From positions 124,001-188,000 of the forward strand of contig REDI01000043.1 in NCBI GenBank assembly GCA_007693595.1: DNA of 64,000 nucleotides, read 5' to 3'. Below the pieces are notes generated by a model, which made no database searches, was not told the DNA's origin, and saw only the letters and a list, made by a program, of their open reading frames with translations. Positions 17,847-26,322 of this stretch are shown piece after piece. Made by a program: the position numbers and the translations under genes. Origin of the DNA: Deltaproteobacteria bacterium. GTDB lineage: Bacteria > Myxococcota_A > UBA796 > GCA-2862545. Each line of letters starts with the position of its first letter. Within the stretch, counting starts at the first letter, position 1.

Positions 17847-19437
17847 CATCCTTATCATCGACGACCAAGACCGCCTCATGGACCTCTTGGCCCGCTTCGT
17901 ACCCGAGCATCGCTACCTGGGCCCCGCGCGGTCCTACGCCGAAGCGGTCGAGATCCTCGAGGGGTCGAGGCGAAGCCTGGATCTCGTGCTCCTCGACGTG
18001 CACTTCGACCGCCCAGCCGACGAGCTCCTGGGGGTCGAGCCCTCCATGAGCGATCGCGAGGTGGAGGGCTTGCGGCGTCGTCAAGGCTTGCTGATCCTTC
18101 GGCAGCTCCGGCGACGCGTCAAGGATCTACCTGTCATCCTGACCACCGCTCGGGACGAGATCTCCATCGAGGACCTCGCCGAGGCGGAGGGCGCGGACGA
18201 GACGACCTACTTCCTAGAAGATGACCACATCGACGTGCGATCGCTCAAGGCGCAGATCGCGCGGATCCTCGATGCCCGGCAAGGGCATGTCTTCGAGGGG
18301 CCGATCTATTGGGGGCGGCACCTCTCGATGCAGCGCCTGCGTCAGCGTCTCTCCATCCTGGCTCGCGGCCGACTGCCGATCATGCTCCTCGGACCCACGG
18401 GCACGGGGAAGAGCATGTTGGCGCGTCACTTCGTCCATCCACGCACCGGGCGGTCTGGACGTTTCGTCTCGGTCGACTTGTCGACGGTGCCCAGGGATCT
18501 GGCGGCGGCTCACCTCTTTGGCGCGGTTCGCGGCGCCTACACCGGGGCGGTCGGTGACCGTATGGGTGCCTTCGAGAGCGCCAATGGCGGCACGCTCTTC
18601 CTCGACGAGATCGGGAACCTACCCTCCGATGGGCAGAAGCTCCTGCTCTCGGTGCTCCAAGAGGGCACGATTACAAGGATCGGGGATCTCAAGGAGCGGC
18701 CGGTCGATGTCAAGCTGGTGGTCGCCACCTGCGAGGACCTTCCCGCGAAGGTCGCCCAGGGGGAGTTTCGAGCAGATCTCTACATGCGCTTGAACCCGGC
18801 CGCCGCGGTGCGGCTCCCTCCACTCTCCGAGAGAGGGCTCGATCTGGGCGCGCTCCTTCGACACAGTCTCGGTCAGGCCCTCAAGGGGGCAGGCCTGACC
18901 GAGCTGGTCCGCGAGGTCCGCGCCATGTCCAGGCTTGGGGAGGGCTCGGTCAAGATCCATAGCGGCGGTGGGGTCCCCGACCCCGAGCGCGGCACGTTGT
19001 GGCTGCTCTGGCCCGAGCGCACGATGCGGCTGTTGCGAGGGCACGCCTGGCCGGGAAATCTCCGAGAGTTTGCGATGGTCACCGAGAACGCGGCGCTCGT
19101 CGCCCTGGCCGAGGCCGCATCGGTCGAGGGCGGGCAGCGAGCGGACGTGGTGCAGGTTCGGCCCAAGCTCGTTCAAGAGCTTCTCCACGTCGCGCGTCCA
19201 CCAACCACCCGATCAGGGAAGGTCGTGCCCGTCACGCTGAGCCCCGCGGAGTCTCTGAATCAGGTCTCGCAAGACTGTGAACGTCAGTATTTCCGAAGGT
19301 TGTGGTTCGAGAACGAAGGCGACTTCTCGGCGATGGCTGCGCTGCTCCTGGGCGATCCCGACGCGGGCCGCAAGGTCCAGCTCCGCTTCAACCAGCTCGG
19401 TCTCAAGGTGCGAGATCTCAAGGCCGAGCTCGCGTGA
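17839..19437 (+). CDS. Sigma54-dependent response regulator with atypical receiver
   Basis: 532 residues. Order: receiver (1-150), AAA+ sigma54-activator domain (about 160-400), and a Fis-like C-terminus. Acidic D8/D9 and acceptor D53 (LLDVHFD) are present, but about 30 extra residues follow D53 and the canonical Lys after strand 5 is missing. Walker A is GPTGTGKS (185-192), the sigma54-contact loop is GAYTGA (232-237), Walker B is GTLFLDEIGN (251-260), and RADLYMRL follows. The AAA+ domain has an insertion near VREVRAMSRLGEG. GTG at 17839 overlaps the previous gene; the stop overlaps the kinase gene (GTGA). It probably activates sigma54 promoters on command of the adjacent kinase. Confidence 0.9.
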   Translation: MADILIIDDQDRLMDLLARFVPEHRYLGPARSYAEAVEILEGSRRSLDLVLLDVHFDRPADELLGVEPSMSDREVEGLRRRQGLLILRQLRRRVKDLPVILTTARDEISIEDLAEAEGADETTYFLEDDHIDVRSLKAQIARILDARQGHVFEGPIYWGRHLSMQRLRQRLSILARGRLPIMLLGPTGTGKSMLARHFVHPRTGRSGRFVSVDLSTVPRDLAAAHLFGAVRGAYTGAVGDRMGAFESANGGTLFLDEIGNLPSDGQKLLLSVLQEGTITRIGDLKERPVDVKLVVATCEDLPAKVAQGEFRADLYMRLNPAAAVRLPPLSERGLDLGALLRHSLGQALKGAGLTELVREVRAMSRLGEGSVKIHSGGGVPDPERGTLWLLWPERTMRLLRGHAWPGNLREFAMVTENAALVALAEAASVEGGQRADVVQVRPKLVQELLHVARPPTTRSGKVVPVTLSPAESLNQVSQDCERQYFRRLWFENEGDFSAMAALLLGDPDAGRKVQLRFNQLGLKVRDLKAELA

Positions 19438-22112
19438 TCTTGCTACTGCTCGCGCTCTGCTCGGCGCAGGCAGCCCCCCCGCCGGGGCTGCCCGAGATCG
19501 CTCAGAGGGCTTGGATCAGGGCGGAACGCGCAGAAGCCGAGGGCGACCCCCTCGAAGCGGCGCGCATCTACCGCTCGGTGTGGAAGATCCAGGGGCGTAT
19601 CGAGGGTCTCCTCGCTCGTGCCGCGGCCCTCGCGCGTGCCGGAGAGCTGGAGCGGGCCCTCGAAGAGCTGCAGGAGGCGGGACCGGATCGGGATGCGCGG
19701 GTCGCGCGTGCCAGGCTGCTGATCGAGGCGGATCGATCGCGCGAGGCGGCGAAGATCCTGCGAGGGCTAACCGCGGGCTGGGGAGCAGACCCCGAGATCG
19801 CGCAGCTTCGGGTACAGGCGGAGCTCGGCGTCGATCCGAGCGGGGCCATGGAGCCCTTCGCGCTCTGGTTGACCCTGCACGAACAGGAGCTGTTCGAGGA
19901 CGAAGAGGTGGTTCGGCTCGCTGCTTCGCTCGCCCACGCATGGATCGAGCGTGGCGAGTTCGAGCGCTCGCGGGCGGTCCTGGACGCCGCCTCTCAGACG
20001 AGCTCGACGGTCCGAGAGGCGCTCCGCTCCCTCTACGACGAGCTCGATCTGCGCCAGCGAGCTCAACTCCTCGCGGCGCGCCCGTCCCTTCGACTGACTG
20101 CCGAGGCCTCGGCTGGGATCCGAAGCGCGACCGAGGCGCTGCGGCAGGGCGAGGTCCGCAGGGCCCAGCGCGCGCTCTCGGCCCTGCCCGATGCGCAGCT
20201 CCTGCACCCCGAGGTCCTCGCGGTCCGTGCGCGGGTGGCGCTCGCCTCGGGCTCCCCCGAGCAGGCCGAGGCGGATCTTCGCCTCGCCGAGACGCTCGAC
20301 CCCCTCGATCCTCGGTGGCCTGTCGAGCGCGCCACGATCCTCGACACGCACTTCGGGCAACGCTTCGACGCCGAGGTCTTCGAGGCCTTAGGTCGTGCAC
20401 TGCGTCTTCGTCCCGAGAACGAAGAGTGGAGGCTACAGCGAGTCCGGGTTGGAGCGCGGCTCGGCCAAGATCAGGTCGTTCGTGAGGATCTAGACTGGCT
20501 CTCGGAGCGATCCGCCAGCGCCGAGGTGCACAGGCTCGCAGAGGATCTCGCGCGTCCGCGGATCGAGCCGGCGCCGATCCCACCTGGGAACGCGTGTCCG
20601 ACGGGCGTCGAACCCGAGGCTTGTGCGTACTTCTTTCTGGCCTTTGTCTTGGCGCAGCGGGACTGGCCGGCCACGGTGGGGGCCGAGCAGTCCGATCGCG
20701 ATCGCGCGGTCCGCTTGATCGAGCAGGCCCGGACCTCCGCTCCAGGCTGGGTACGGCCGCTCAACCTTCAGGCGAGCCTCGCCCTGGGGGCCCCGAGACC
20801 GGACGCGGTCACCGAAGCGGTCGCACTGCTTCGTGAAAGCCTTCGGATCGAGCCCGATCAACCCGACGTCTATGTGTTCCTTGGACGTCTCCTGCGCCAA
20901 GGAGGGGACCGCGAGGGGGCCTTGGAGGCCTGGACTCGCGCGGTCTCCTCGCCCAGCGTCGGGGGAGCTGTCGCCCATCTCTACCTCGCCGAGGACGCGT
21001 GGGGCCGCTGGCAGATCGTCGCGGCCCAGAGGCACCTCGACGCGTACCGGGCGGCGGCGCCCTCGACGACCGCCTCCCTGGAGGCGCGCGCCGACCGCCT
21101 CGCCGCACGCCTGAGCGGGCTGCGGGGCGGGGCGCTCGCGGGAGGTGTGTTCGGAGCGCTCGGCTTGCTGGTCCTCGCGACCGTGCTGCTCGGACGTCTC
21201 CGCCGACGCCCGGGGGTCGCAGAGCTCCTCGAGCGAGAGCCCGGCGCGTGGCGCGAGCTCGCAGCGCTCGCCTCGTCGACGCGGCACGAAGTGCTTCGGC
21301 ACCATCTGGGTGCGCTCGGGCCCATCGCCGAGTCCCTCGAGCGCGGCGACGATCGGCCGGCGCGCTGGCTCGCGGAGCGGCTCGATCACCCTCAGGGGCC
21401 GCTCCATCGAGCGCGCGAGCGTCTCGCGGCGGTGTCGTCGATCGCGTCCGCGCGAGGATACCCGATCGATGTCGCGGCAGATCCCACGTTCGGCCCCCTC
21501 GTTCGCCTGCTGGATGGCCTCGACGTGCTTCGGCCGTCGCTCCGACGGGGTCGAGGCGACATCGCCTGGAAGCTCCACGCCCTCGCGCTGCTGCTCGAGG
21601 ATGAGGTCGAGCCAAAGTTGGCAGCTTTCGTCCGGAGCGCTGGGAGAGTCGTGTTCGACGAAGGCGTGATCGATCGCGCGATCCGCGCGGTGCGAGCCGA
21701 GCCGACCGCGAGCTGGTCGGAGCACGTCCGGTTCATGATCGAGCCCCTCCCCAACGATCTCACCCTCCGAGCGGAGCCCGAGGATGTCCACGAGATCCTC
21801 TGCAATGTCCTCCGGAACGCGGCTGCGGCGAGCGCTGCCGCCAGAGAGGACGAGATCCGGGTCCGCGTCGAGATCGAAGAGGATCCGATCACCGCCGAGG
21901 AGCAGATCGTGGTCCGGATCGCTGACCGCGCGCCACAGCCACTCACCACGAGCGCGATCCGCAGCCGACCCATGGAGCATGGCTTGGGGCTCACCTTCGA
22001 CCGCGTTCGTCGCTGTGGTGGCTCGATCGCCGTCGAAGACGAACCCGGCTTCGCCAAGGCCGTCGTAGTGCGGCTTCCGAGGGTAGACCCCCTCACTCAG
22101 GAGGAAGGATGA
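19434..22112 (+). CDS. Membrane histidine kinase with large periplasmic TPR region
   Basis: 892 residues, GTG start overlapping the upstream stop. A signal peptide (ILLLLALCSAQA) leads into about 550 residues of TPR-like helical repeats (for example QPDVYVFLGRLLRQGGDREG). One membrane segment lies near 566-588. The cytoplasmic part has a candidate H-box STRHEVLRHHL (His near 617). A HATPase_c domain follows, with N-box EILCNVLRNAAAAS (about 785-798) and G2 HGLGLTFDRV (about 849). The G1 box, usually DxGxG, reads IADRAPQPL, which is unusual. TPRs likely sense a protein or peptide outside the cell membrane. Genes for two receivers flank it. Confidence 0.85.
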   Translation: MILLLLALCSAQAAPPPGLPEIAQRAWIRAERAEAEGDPLEAARIYRSVWKIQGRIEGLLARAAALARAGELERALEELQEAGPDRDARVARARLLIEADRSREAAKILRGLTAGWGADPEIAQLRVQAELGVDPSGAMEPFALWLTLHEQELFEDEEVVRLAASLAHAWIERGEFERSRAVLDAASQTSSTVREALRSLYDELDLRQRAQLLAARPSLRLTAEASAGIRSATEALRQGEVRRAQRALSALPDAQLLHPEVLAVRARVALASGSPEQAEADLRLAETLDPLDPRWPVERATILDTHFGQRFDAEVFEALGRALRLRPENEEWRLQRVRVGARLGQDQVVREDLDWLSERSASAEVHRLAEDLARPRIEPAPIPPGNACPTGVEPEACAYFFLAFVLAQRDWPATVGAEQSDRDRAVRLIEQARTSAPGWVRPLNLQASLALGAPRPDAVTEAVALLRESLRIEPDQPDVYVFLGRLLRQGGDREGALEAWTRAVSSPSVGGAVAHLYLAEDAWGRWQIVAAQRHLDAYRAAAPSTTASLEARADRLAARLSGLRGGALAGGVFGALGLLVLATVLLGRLRRRPGVAELLEREPGAWRELAALASSTRHEVLRHHLGALGPIAESLERGDDRPARWLAERLDHPQGPLHRARERLAAVSSIASARGYPIDVAADPTFGPLVRLLDGLDVLRPSLRRGRGDIAWKLHALALLLEDEVEPKLAAFVRSAGRVVFDEGVIDRAIRAVRAEPTASWSEHVRFMIEPLPNDLTLRAEPEDVHEILCNVLRNAAAASAAAREDEIRVRVEIEEDPITAEEQIVVRIADRAPQPLTTSAIRSRPMEHGLGLTFDRVRRCGGSIAVEDEPGFAKAVVVRLPRVDPLTQEEG

Positions 22113-22567
22113 AGGTCCTCATCATCGAAGATGGCTACGAGTATCACGAGTTGTTTCAGCGGTTTTTACCCGACGTAACCTGGATCCGTCAGGGCTCGGG
22201 CCCCGAGGCGCTGCGCTGGCTCGAACGGCACGACGTCGAGGCCATCTTTCTCGACCTCTGCTTCGATCGAATCCCCACGGAGGCGCTCCTCGGAGACGAG
22301 GAAGCGCTCACCCATCGCTTCAACGGGGATCCGGTCCAAGCTCGGAGCTACCTCCAGGAGCAGCAGGGCCTCTTCGTGCTCGCTGCGCTCAGGGCAGCGG
22401 GCTGCACCTTGCCGGTCATCCTGGCCTTGGAGGCACGGGATGAGCCGGCGCGTTGGCAACGGCTGCAAGCGCGCTACGCGCCTGTGGACCCACTGCCGGA
22501 TCTCCATCGCCCCGATATCCTGCGGCGGCGGCTTGCGGAGCTGGTCGAAGAGAGTCCCCCCTCGTGA
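22109..22567 (+). CDS. Stand-alone receiver protein with the same insertion
   Basis: 152 residues, one receiver and nothing else. It has acidic E7/D8 and acceptor D49 in FLDLCFD. About 35 extra residues follow D49, containing FDRIPTEALLG and later QGLFVLAALR. Both stretches have counterparts in the receiver of the sigma54 regulator two genes upstream (FDRPADELLG, QGLLILRQLR). The Thr/Ser after strand 4 is Ala and the strand-5 Lys is absent. ATG overlaps the kinase stop (ATGA). A single-domain receiver could relay or drain phosphate. Confidence 0.82.
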   Translation: MKVLIIEDGYEYHELFQRFLPDVTWIRQGSGPEALRWLERHDVEAIFLDLCFDRIPTEALLGDEEALTHRFNGDPVQARSYLQEQQGLFVLAALRAAGCTLPVILALEARDEPARWQRLQARYAPVDPLPDLHRPDILRRRLAELVEESPPS

Positions 22568-22645
22568 GCCTGATCAGGTCGGTGGGCGACGCCAATCCTC
22601 GGGGGGCGCGGGCCCTCCTGTGGACCGGCGCGTTACCTCGCGGCT

Positions 22646-23242
22646 GTGTCTTGTACGAGGTGTCCCATCGACCTCAGCGATCTCCACCAGCGCCTCGCCG
22701 TTCACCGCGCGTCCGATCGCCAGCAGGCCGACTGCCTGAGCCAGATCCGTGCGCTCTTGTCCACGTCGCGGCCCTGGGATCGCGCTCAGTATGAGCCTGG
22801 TCACCTCACCGTCTCAGCCTTCGTGCTGAGCCCCGACAGCGCCGAGCTGCTCCTGATCGACCATCCCTCGCTGGGGTTGTGGCTTCAGCCCGGGGGCCAC
22901 CTGGAGCCCAGCGATCGGTCTATCGAAGCTGCGGTACGGCGGGAGCTCGCCGAAGAGGCCGGACTGGTCGAGATCGACCTCCTACCGGGGTCCCCGTGGC
23001 TGCTCGACCTCGACGTGCACGCCATCCCAGCGCGCCCCAAGCGAGGCGAGCCGGCCCACCAACACTACGATCTTCGGCTTGGCTTTCGAGCCCGAAGCTA
23101 CCCGATCGCCGCGGGCTCCGAGGTGGTCGAGGCGAGGTGGGTGGCGCTCACCGATCTCGATCGGATCCACACGGATGCTTCGGTTCGTCGAGCGGCCAAG
23201 ATCCTTTCTACCCTGAGTGCCAGCGAAGAGCGACGGAGATGA
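22646..23242 (+). CDS. Nudix hydrolase
   Basis: 198 residues. The Nudix box runs from GGHLEPSDRS to RRELAEEAGLVEI (GX5EX7REUXEEXGU satisfied). An N-terminal helical part of about 50 residues precedes the fold (TVSAFVLSPDSAELLLI, LWLQPGG). Nudix enzymes hydrolyse nucleoside diphosphates linked to another group, and the substrate is not inferable here. The start is uncertain: the GTG at 22646 is the best in-frame candidate, although its ribosome-binding site is weak. The methylase gene begins one base after its stop. Confidence 0.88.
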   Translation: MSCTRCPIDLSDLHQRLAVHRASDRQQADCLSQIRALLSTSRPWDRAQYEPGHLTVSAFVLSPDSAELLLIDHPSLGLWLQPGGHLEPSDRSIEAAVRRELAEEAGLVEIDLLPGSPWLLDLDVHAIPARPKRGEPAHQHYDLRLGFRARSYPIAAGSEVVEARWVALTDLDRIHTDASVRRAAKILSTLSASEERRR

Positions 23243-23243
23243 C

Positions 23244-24416
23244 GTGAGCAAGAAACCTAAGATGGACGCCCGAGACACCACGGGCAAGCCCTCGTACGAG
23301 TCGGTACTCAAAGGGGAGCCTGCGCTGGCCGAGAAGCTGGCGATCGCCCTCGCACACGACGAACGAAGCCCCCGCTATACCCATGGCTTTCATACCTACC
23401 CTGCCGGGCTTCACCCCGACGCCGCGCGGGATCTTCTCGCGGCCTTCCCAGGTCAAGCGGTGCTCGACCCCTTCTGTGGTGGTGGTACGGTGTTGGTCGA
23501 GGCCCGGGCGGCTGGCCGCACGACCTTCGGCCGTGACCTGAGCTCCGTCGCGATGCGCGTGAGTCGAGCTCGAACCATGACGCCCACCGACGAAGACCTC
23601 ACCGTTATGCGCTCTACCGCCCGAAAGCTCACCGCCGAGGCGCGGGCCTGCCGTGATCTTCCTCCTCAGCCCATCCTCGAGGCCGCAGGGGACTGGTATG
23701 CGCAGCATGTCTTGCAGGAGCTCTGGGGTCTTCTTCGTGGGATCCGGCAGGTCGAGGACCTCCTCCTTCGGCGTCAGCTCGAAGCGATCTTTTCGAGTAT
23801 CCTGGTCAAGGTGAGCTGGCGCCGTAGCGACACCTCCGCCAAGCGGGTCAAGCACGATCGCCCGGCGGGCACGACCGCGATCCTCTTTCACAAGAAGGCG
23901 CGGGAGCTCGCGCGGATGCAGATCGCCCTGCGCGAGGTCGTACCCTCGGGCACGCCTCCGGTCGATCTCGCGCTGCAAGACGCGCGCGAGGTCAAGCTGA
24001 AGGGGCCGGTCGATCTTGTGCTGACTTCCCCTCCTTACCCTGCGGTCTACGACTATCTTCCCCTTCAACACCTTCGTCGGATCTGGCTTGGGGAAGGGGA
24101 GGGTGAGGAACCTGGGCGTGAGATCGGGGCGCGAAGATTTTGGCGTAAGTCTTCGAAGAAGGCACGATCACGCTGGGCTGACGACACGGCGCTCTGGACG
24201 GCCGCGTGCGCGCGCGCTCTGCGCCAGGGCGGTCATCTGGTCGTGGTGGTGGGGGATGGGCTCACCCCTACCGGCCCCGTAGATACGCTCGGAGCTTCGA
24301 GTGCGGCGGCCCAGGCGGCCGGTCTTGAGAAGCTGGCTCGCGCCAGCCTGCTCCGCCCCGATCACGCACGCGAGAGCGCGCGGTGGGAGCATGTGCTCGT
24401 CTGGCGAAAGCCTTAG
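23244..24416 (+). CDS. Orphan DNA methyltransferase (N4-cytosine/N6-adenine type)
   Basis: 390 residues. The AdoMet-binding motif LDPFCGGGTVLVEA lies near 74-87. The catalytic motif TSPPYP lies at 261-266 and is followed by YDYLPLQHLRRIWLG, a pattern seen in amino-methylating DNA methylases. Motif order (AdoMet site before the TSPPY site) is clear. No restriction endonuclease gene is adjacent, so it is an orphan, or possibly an RNA-directed relative. The GTG at 23244 has GGAG upstream; a GTG at 23217 inside the Nudix gene is less likely. It converges on the MazG-like gene, with stops only 5 bases apart. Confidence 0.85.
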   Translation: MSKKPKMDARDTTGKPSYESVLKGEPALAEKLAIALAHDERSPRYTHGFHTYPAGLHPDAARDLLAAFPGQAVLDPFCGGGTVLVEARAAGRTTFGRDLSSVAMRVSRARTMTPTDEDLTVMRSTARKLTAEARACRDLPPQPILEAAGDWYAQHVLQELWGLLRGIRQVEDLLLRRQLEAIFSSILVKVSWRRSDTSAKRVKHDRPAGTTAILFHKKARELARMQIALREVVPSGTPPVDLALQDAREVKLKGPVDLVLTSPPYPAVYDYLPLQHLRRIWLGEGEGEEPGREIGARRFWRKSSKKARSRWADDTALWTAACARALRQGGHLVVVVGDGLTPTGPVDTLGASSAAAQAAGLEKLARASLLRPDHARESARWEHVLVWRKP

Positions 24417-24421
24417 GGCGC

Positions 24422-24796
24422 TCATGGGTCGTCCGAGGGGTACTCGTCGTACTTGAGCGCCGACCCGCGAACCCGCTCGGCGGGGTACTTCTTGCGCGCG
24501 ACCTGGAGCTTGTCGTGAAAGGCCTGGGTGAGGTCGATCTGGGCGCGATCGCAGAAGTTGAGCAGGCAGAGGAGCACATCGGCAGCCTCCCCTGCGACCT
24601 CTGCCCGACGCGCTTCGGTGATCGGCTGTGGTCCCTCATCGGTGGTCCACAGATAGAGCTCGAGGAGCTCCGAGGCCTCCACCGAGAGCGCCATCGCCAG
24701 GTTGCGGGGGTTGTGGAACTGCCCCCAGTCCCGCTCCTCGACGAAGGCGCGCGCGAGGGCTTGAAGCTGGGGAAGTCGGTCGATGGGCGAGGTCAT
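24422..24796 (-). CDS. MazG-like / dCTPase-type nucleotide pyrophosphohydrolase
   Basis: 124 residues, matching the small MazG-like (RS21-C6/DCTPP1) proteins that hydrolyse non-canonical or excess (d)NTPs. Metal-binding motifs are EASELLELYLW and EAADVLLCLLNF. The N-terminal RDWGQFHNPRNLA and the closing KLQVARKKYPAERVRGSA are also typical. ATG overlaps the stop of the Tim44-like gene (ATGA), so it belongs to that operon. Confidence 0.92.
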   Translation of the reverse strand: MTSPIDRLPQLQALARAFVEERDWGQFHNPRNLAMALSVEASELLELYLWTTDEGPQPITEARRAEVAGEAADVLLCLLNFCDRAQIDLTQAFHDKLQVARKKYPAERVRGSALKYDEYPSDDP

Positions 24797-26322
24797 CCCT
24801 TGTAGACCTGGGGTTGGTCGATGCGCGAGAGCACCCAGTCGAACTTTCCGGTGGTGATTTTGCTGTCGCAGTAGCCGCAGACGCCCGCCTGACTGACGTT
24901 GTCGAGTGGGGCGCCGCAGCTCGGGCAGCGATCGGCGGCGTGCACTTGGTCACCGCTACCGATGGCTCGGAGGAAGGTCCAGTATTCGCTGAACTGTCTC
25001 TCGATGTCGCGGTTCCCGCTGACCACCTTGCCGGTCGGATCTTCGACCCAGTCACGCGCCGAGCCCCAGATCCGCACGGTGATCGACTCGTACCAGGCGT
25101 CGACCTCGACCTTCACGACCTCCTGCTTGATAAAGTCGATGTCCGCCAGGCGGTTATTTAGGTTGTTCTCTTTATATTGTTCAACGTGAAAGCGCAGGGT
25201 CTGGTAGAGGGTGTCGGTGACGTAGGGGCGGCCATCGTGAAAGCGGCCCTCGGACCAGGCGGTCTGGAGCGCCAAGAAGGTGGAGCGGACCTTCTCCTGG
25301 AAGACGGACGGCTCGAAACCGGGGTGACGTGCCCGGAAGGCCCGCCACTGTTGCCCGAGGTCGGACTGGATGACAGTCGGGGCGTAGACCGAGTCCTCTA
25401 CAGCACCGCTGCTCAAGGTGAGCCGCGGGGGTTGAAGCTTGCGACGGAAGTGCAGCTCGGTGGACTCCACGCGCCACTCCAGCAGGCCCTCGACGATGGG
25501 GGTGCCACAGGCCTGGCAGGCTCCCGAGCGATCGGTGTCGATGGCTGCTCCGCACGAGGGGCAGCCCAGCCGCATGACCGCCTCGGGCTCGCGGGTCCGG
25601 GCGTCGAGCTTGCGGGCGTAGGTCCAGGTTTCCTCGATGTAGTGACGGTTCGCCTTGCTGCTAGATCCCCGCTCGAGTCGGGTGCCTCGGTAGACGATGG
25701 TAAGCACGAAGCGCTGCTCGCGTCGGACGATCGACTGGACCTCGATGCTACCCGCGACGACCTCTTCGATGGCGTTCACCCCGGCATGCTGGGTCTTGAG
25801 CTGCTCGCGGGCCTGTTTGGCCACGAAGGGGCTCAGGGGCTCCCAGCGGTCGGTGAGGGTCGCTTCGAGGGCGCGGCGGTGCACGAGCTGCAGGTAGTCC
25901 AGCAAGACGGGCATCGAGAAGCCGGGGTCGCGCTGCCGGAGCTCCGTCAGGCCGGACCTGTCGCGGCGTTGACCGTGCAGAGGATCTCTCCATACGTCGG
26001 TCTCGGGGGGAGCGATGCTCGGGGCGCGACCCTTGGTCATCAGCGCGCGCACGATGAAGACCGTCACCGCGATGAGCAACAGGGGCACCCCGATCGCGGG
26101 ATATTCGATCGCGAGAAAGATGAGGAAGAAGAGGATGTCGGCCTCTCCTCCTCCGCCTCCGCTGGAGCCCCCCCCTCGGGAGCCGCCGGTCGAGAAGGTC
26201 TGACCGCCGCCCACGCGCGCCAAGGCCTCATCGGGGGTGAGCGCGAGGGCGATCAAGAGCAGCGCGAACCCGAGAAGGAGCCAGGGTACGGCGCGTCGGA
26301 GGCGGTTTGTCAGAGGAGTCAT
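24793..26322 (-). CDS. Membrane protein with two Tim44-like domains and two zinc ribbons
   Basis: 509 residues. It starts with a hydrophobic segment (about 13-28), then a Gly/Ser-rich stretch (38-59) and a membrane segment (61-94). Two similar units follow: a Tim44-like helical/beta region (about 132-250) ending in a four-Cys zinc ribbon (CPSCG, then CQACG at 269-273), and a second (about 333-460) ending in CPSCG (467-471), then CGYC. Both units open with a PGF motif. Tim44-like domains bind lipid or protein surfaces. The gene overlaps its TPM-domain neighbour by ATGA, suggesting a joint envelope role. Confidence 0.83.
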   Translation of the reverse strand: MTPLTNRLRRAVPWLLLGFALLLIALALTPDEALARVGGGQTFSTGGSRGGGSSGGGGGEADILFFLIFLAIEYPAIGVPLLLIAVTVFIVRALMTKGRAPSIAPPETDVWRDPLHGQRRDRSGLTELRQRDPGFSMPVLLDYLQLVHRRALEATLTDRWEPLSPFVAKQAREQLKTQHAGVNAIEEVVAGSIEVQSIVRREQRFVLTIVYRGTRLERGSSSKANRHYIEETWTYARKLDARTREPEAVMRLGCPSCGAAIDTDRSGACQACGTPIVEGLLEWRVESTELHFRRKLQPPRLTLSSGAVEDSVYAPTVIQSDLGQQWRAFRARHPGFEPSVFQEKVRSTFLALQTAWSEGRFHDGRPYVTDTLYQTLRFHVEQYKENNLNNRLADIDFIKQEVVKVEVDAWYESITVRIWGSARDWVEDPTGKVVSGNRDIERQFSEYWTFLRAIGSGDQVHAADRCPSCGAPLDNVSQAGVCGYCDSKITTGKFDWVLSRIDQPQVYKG

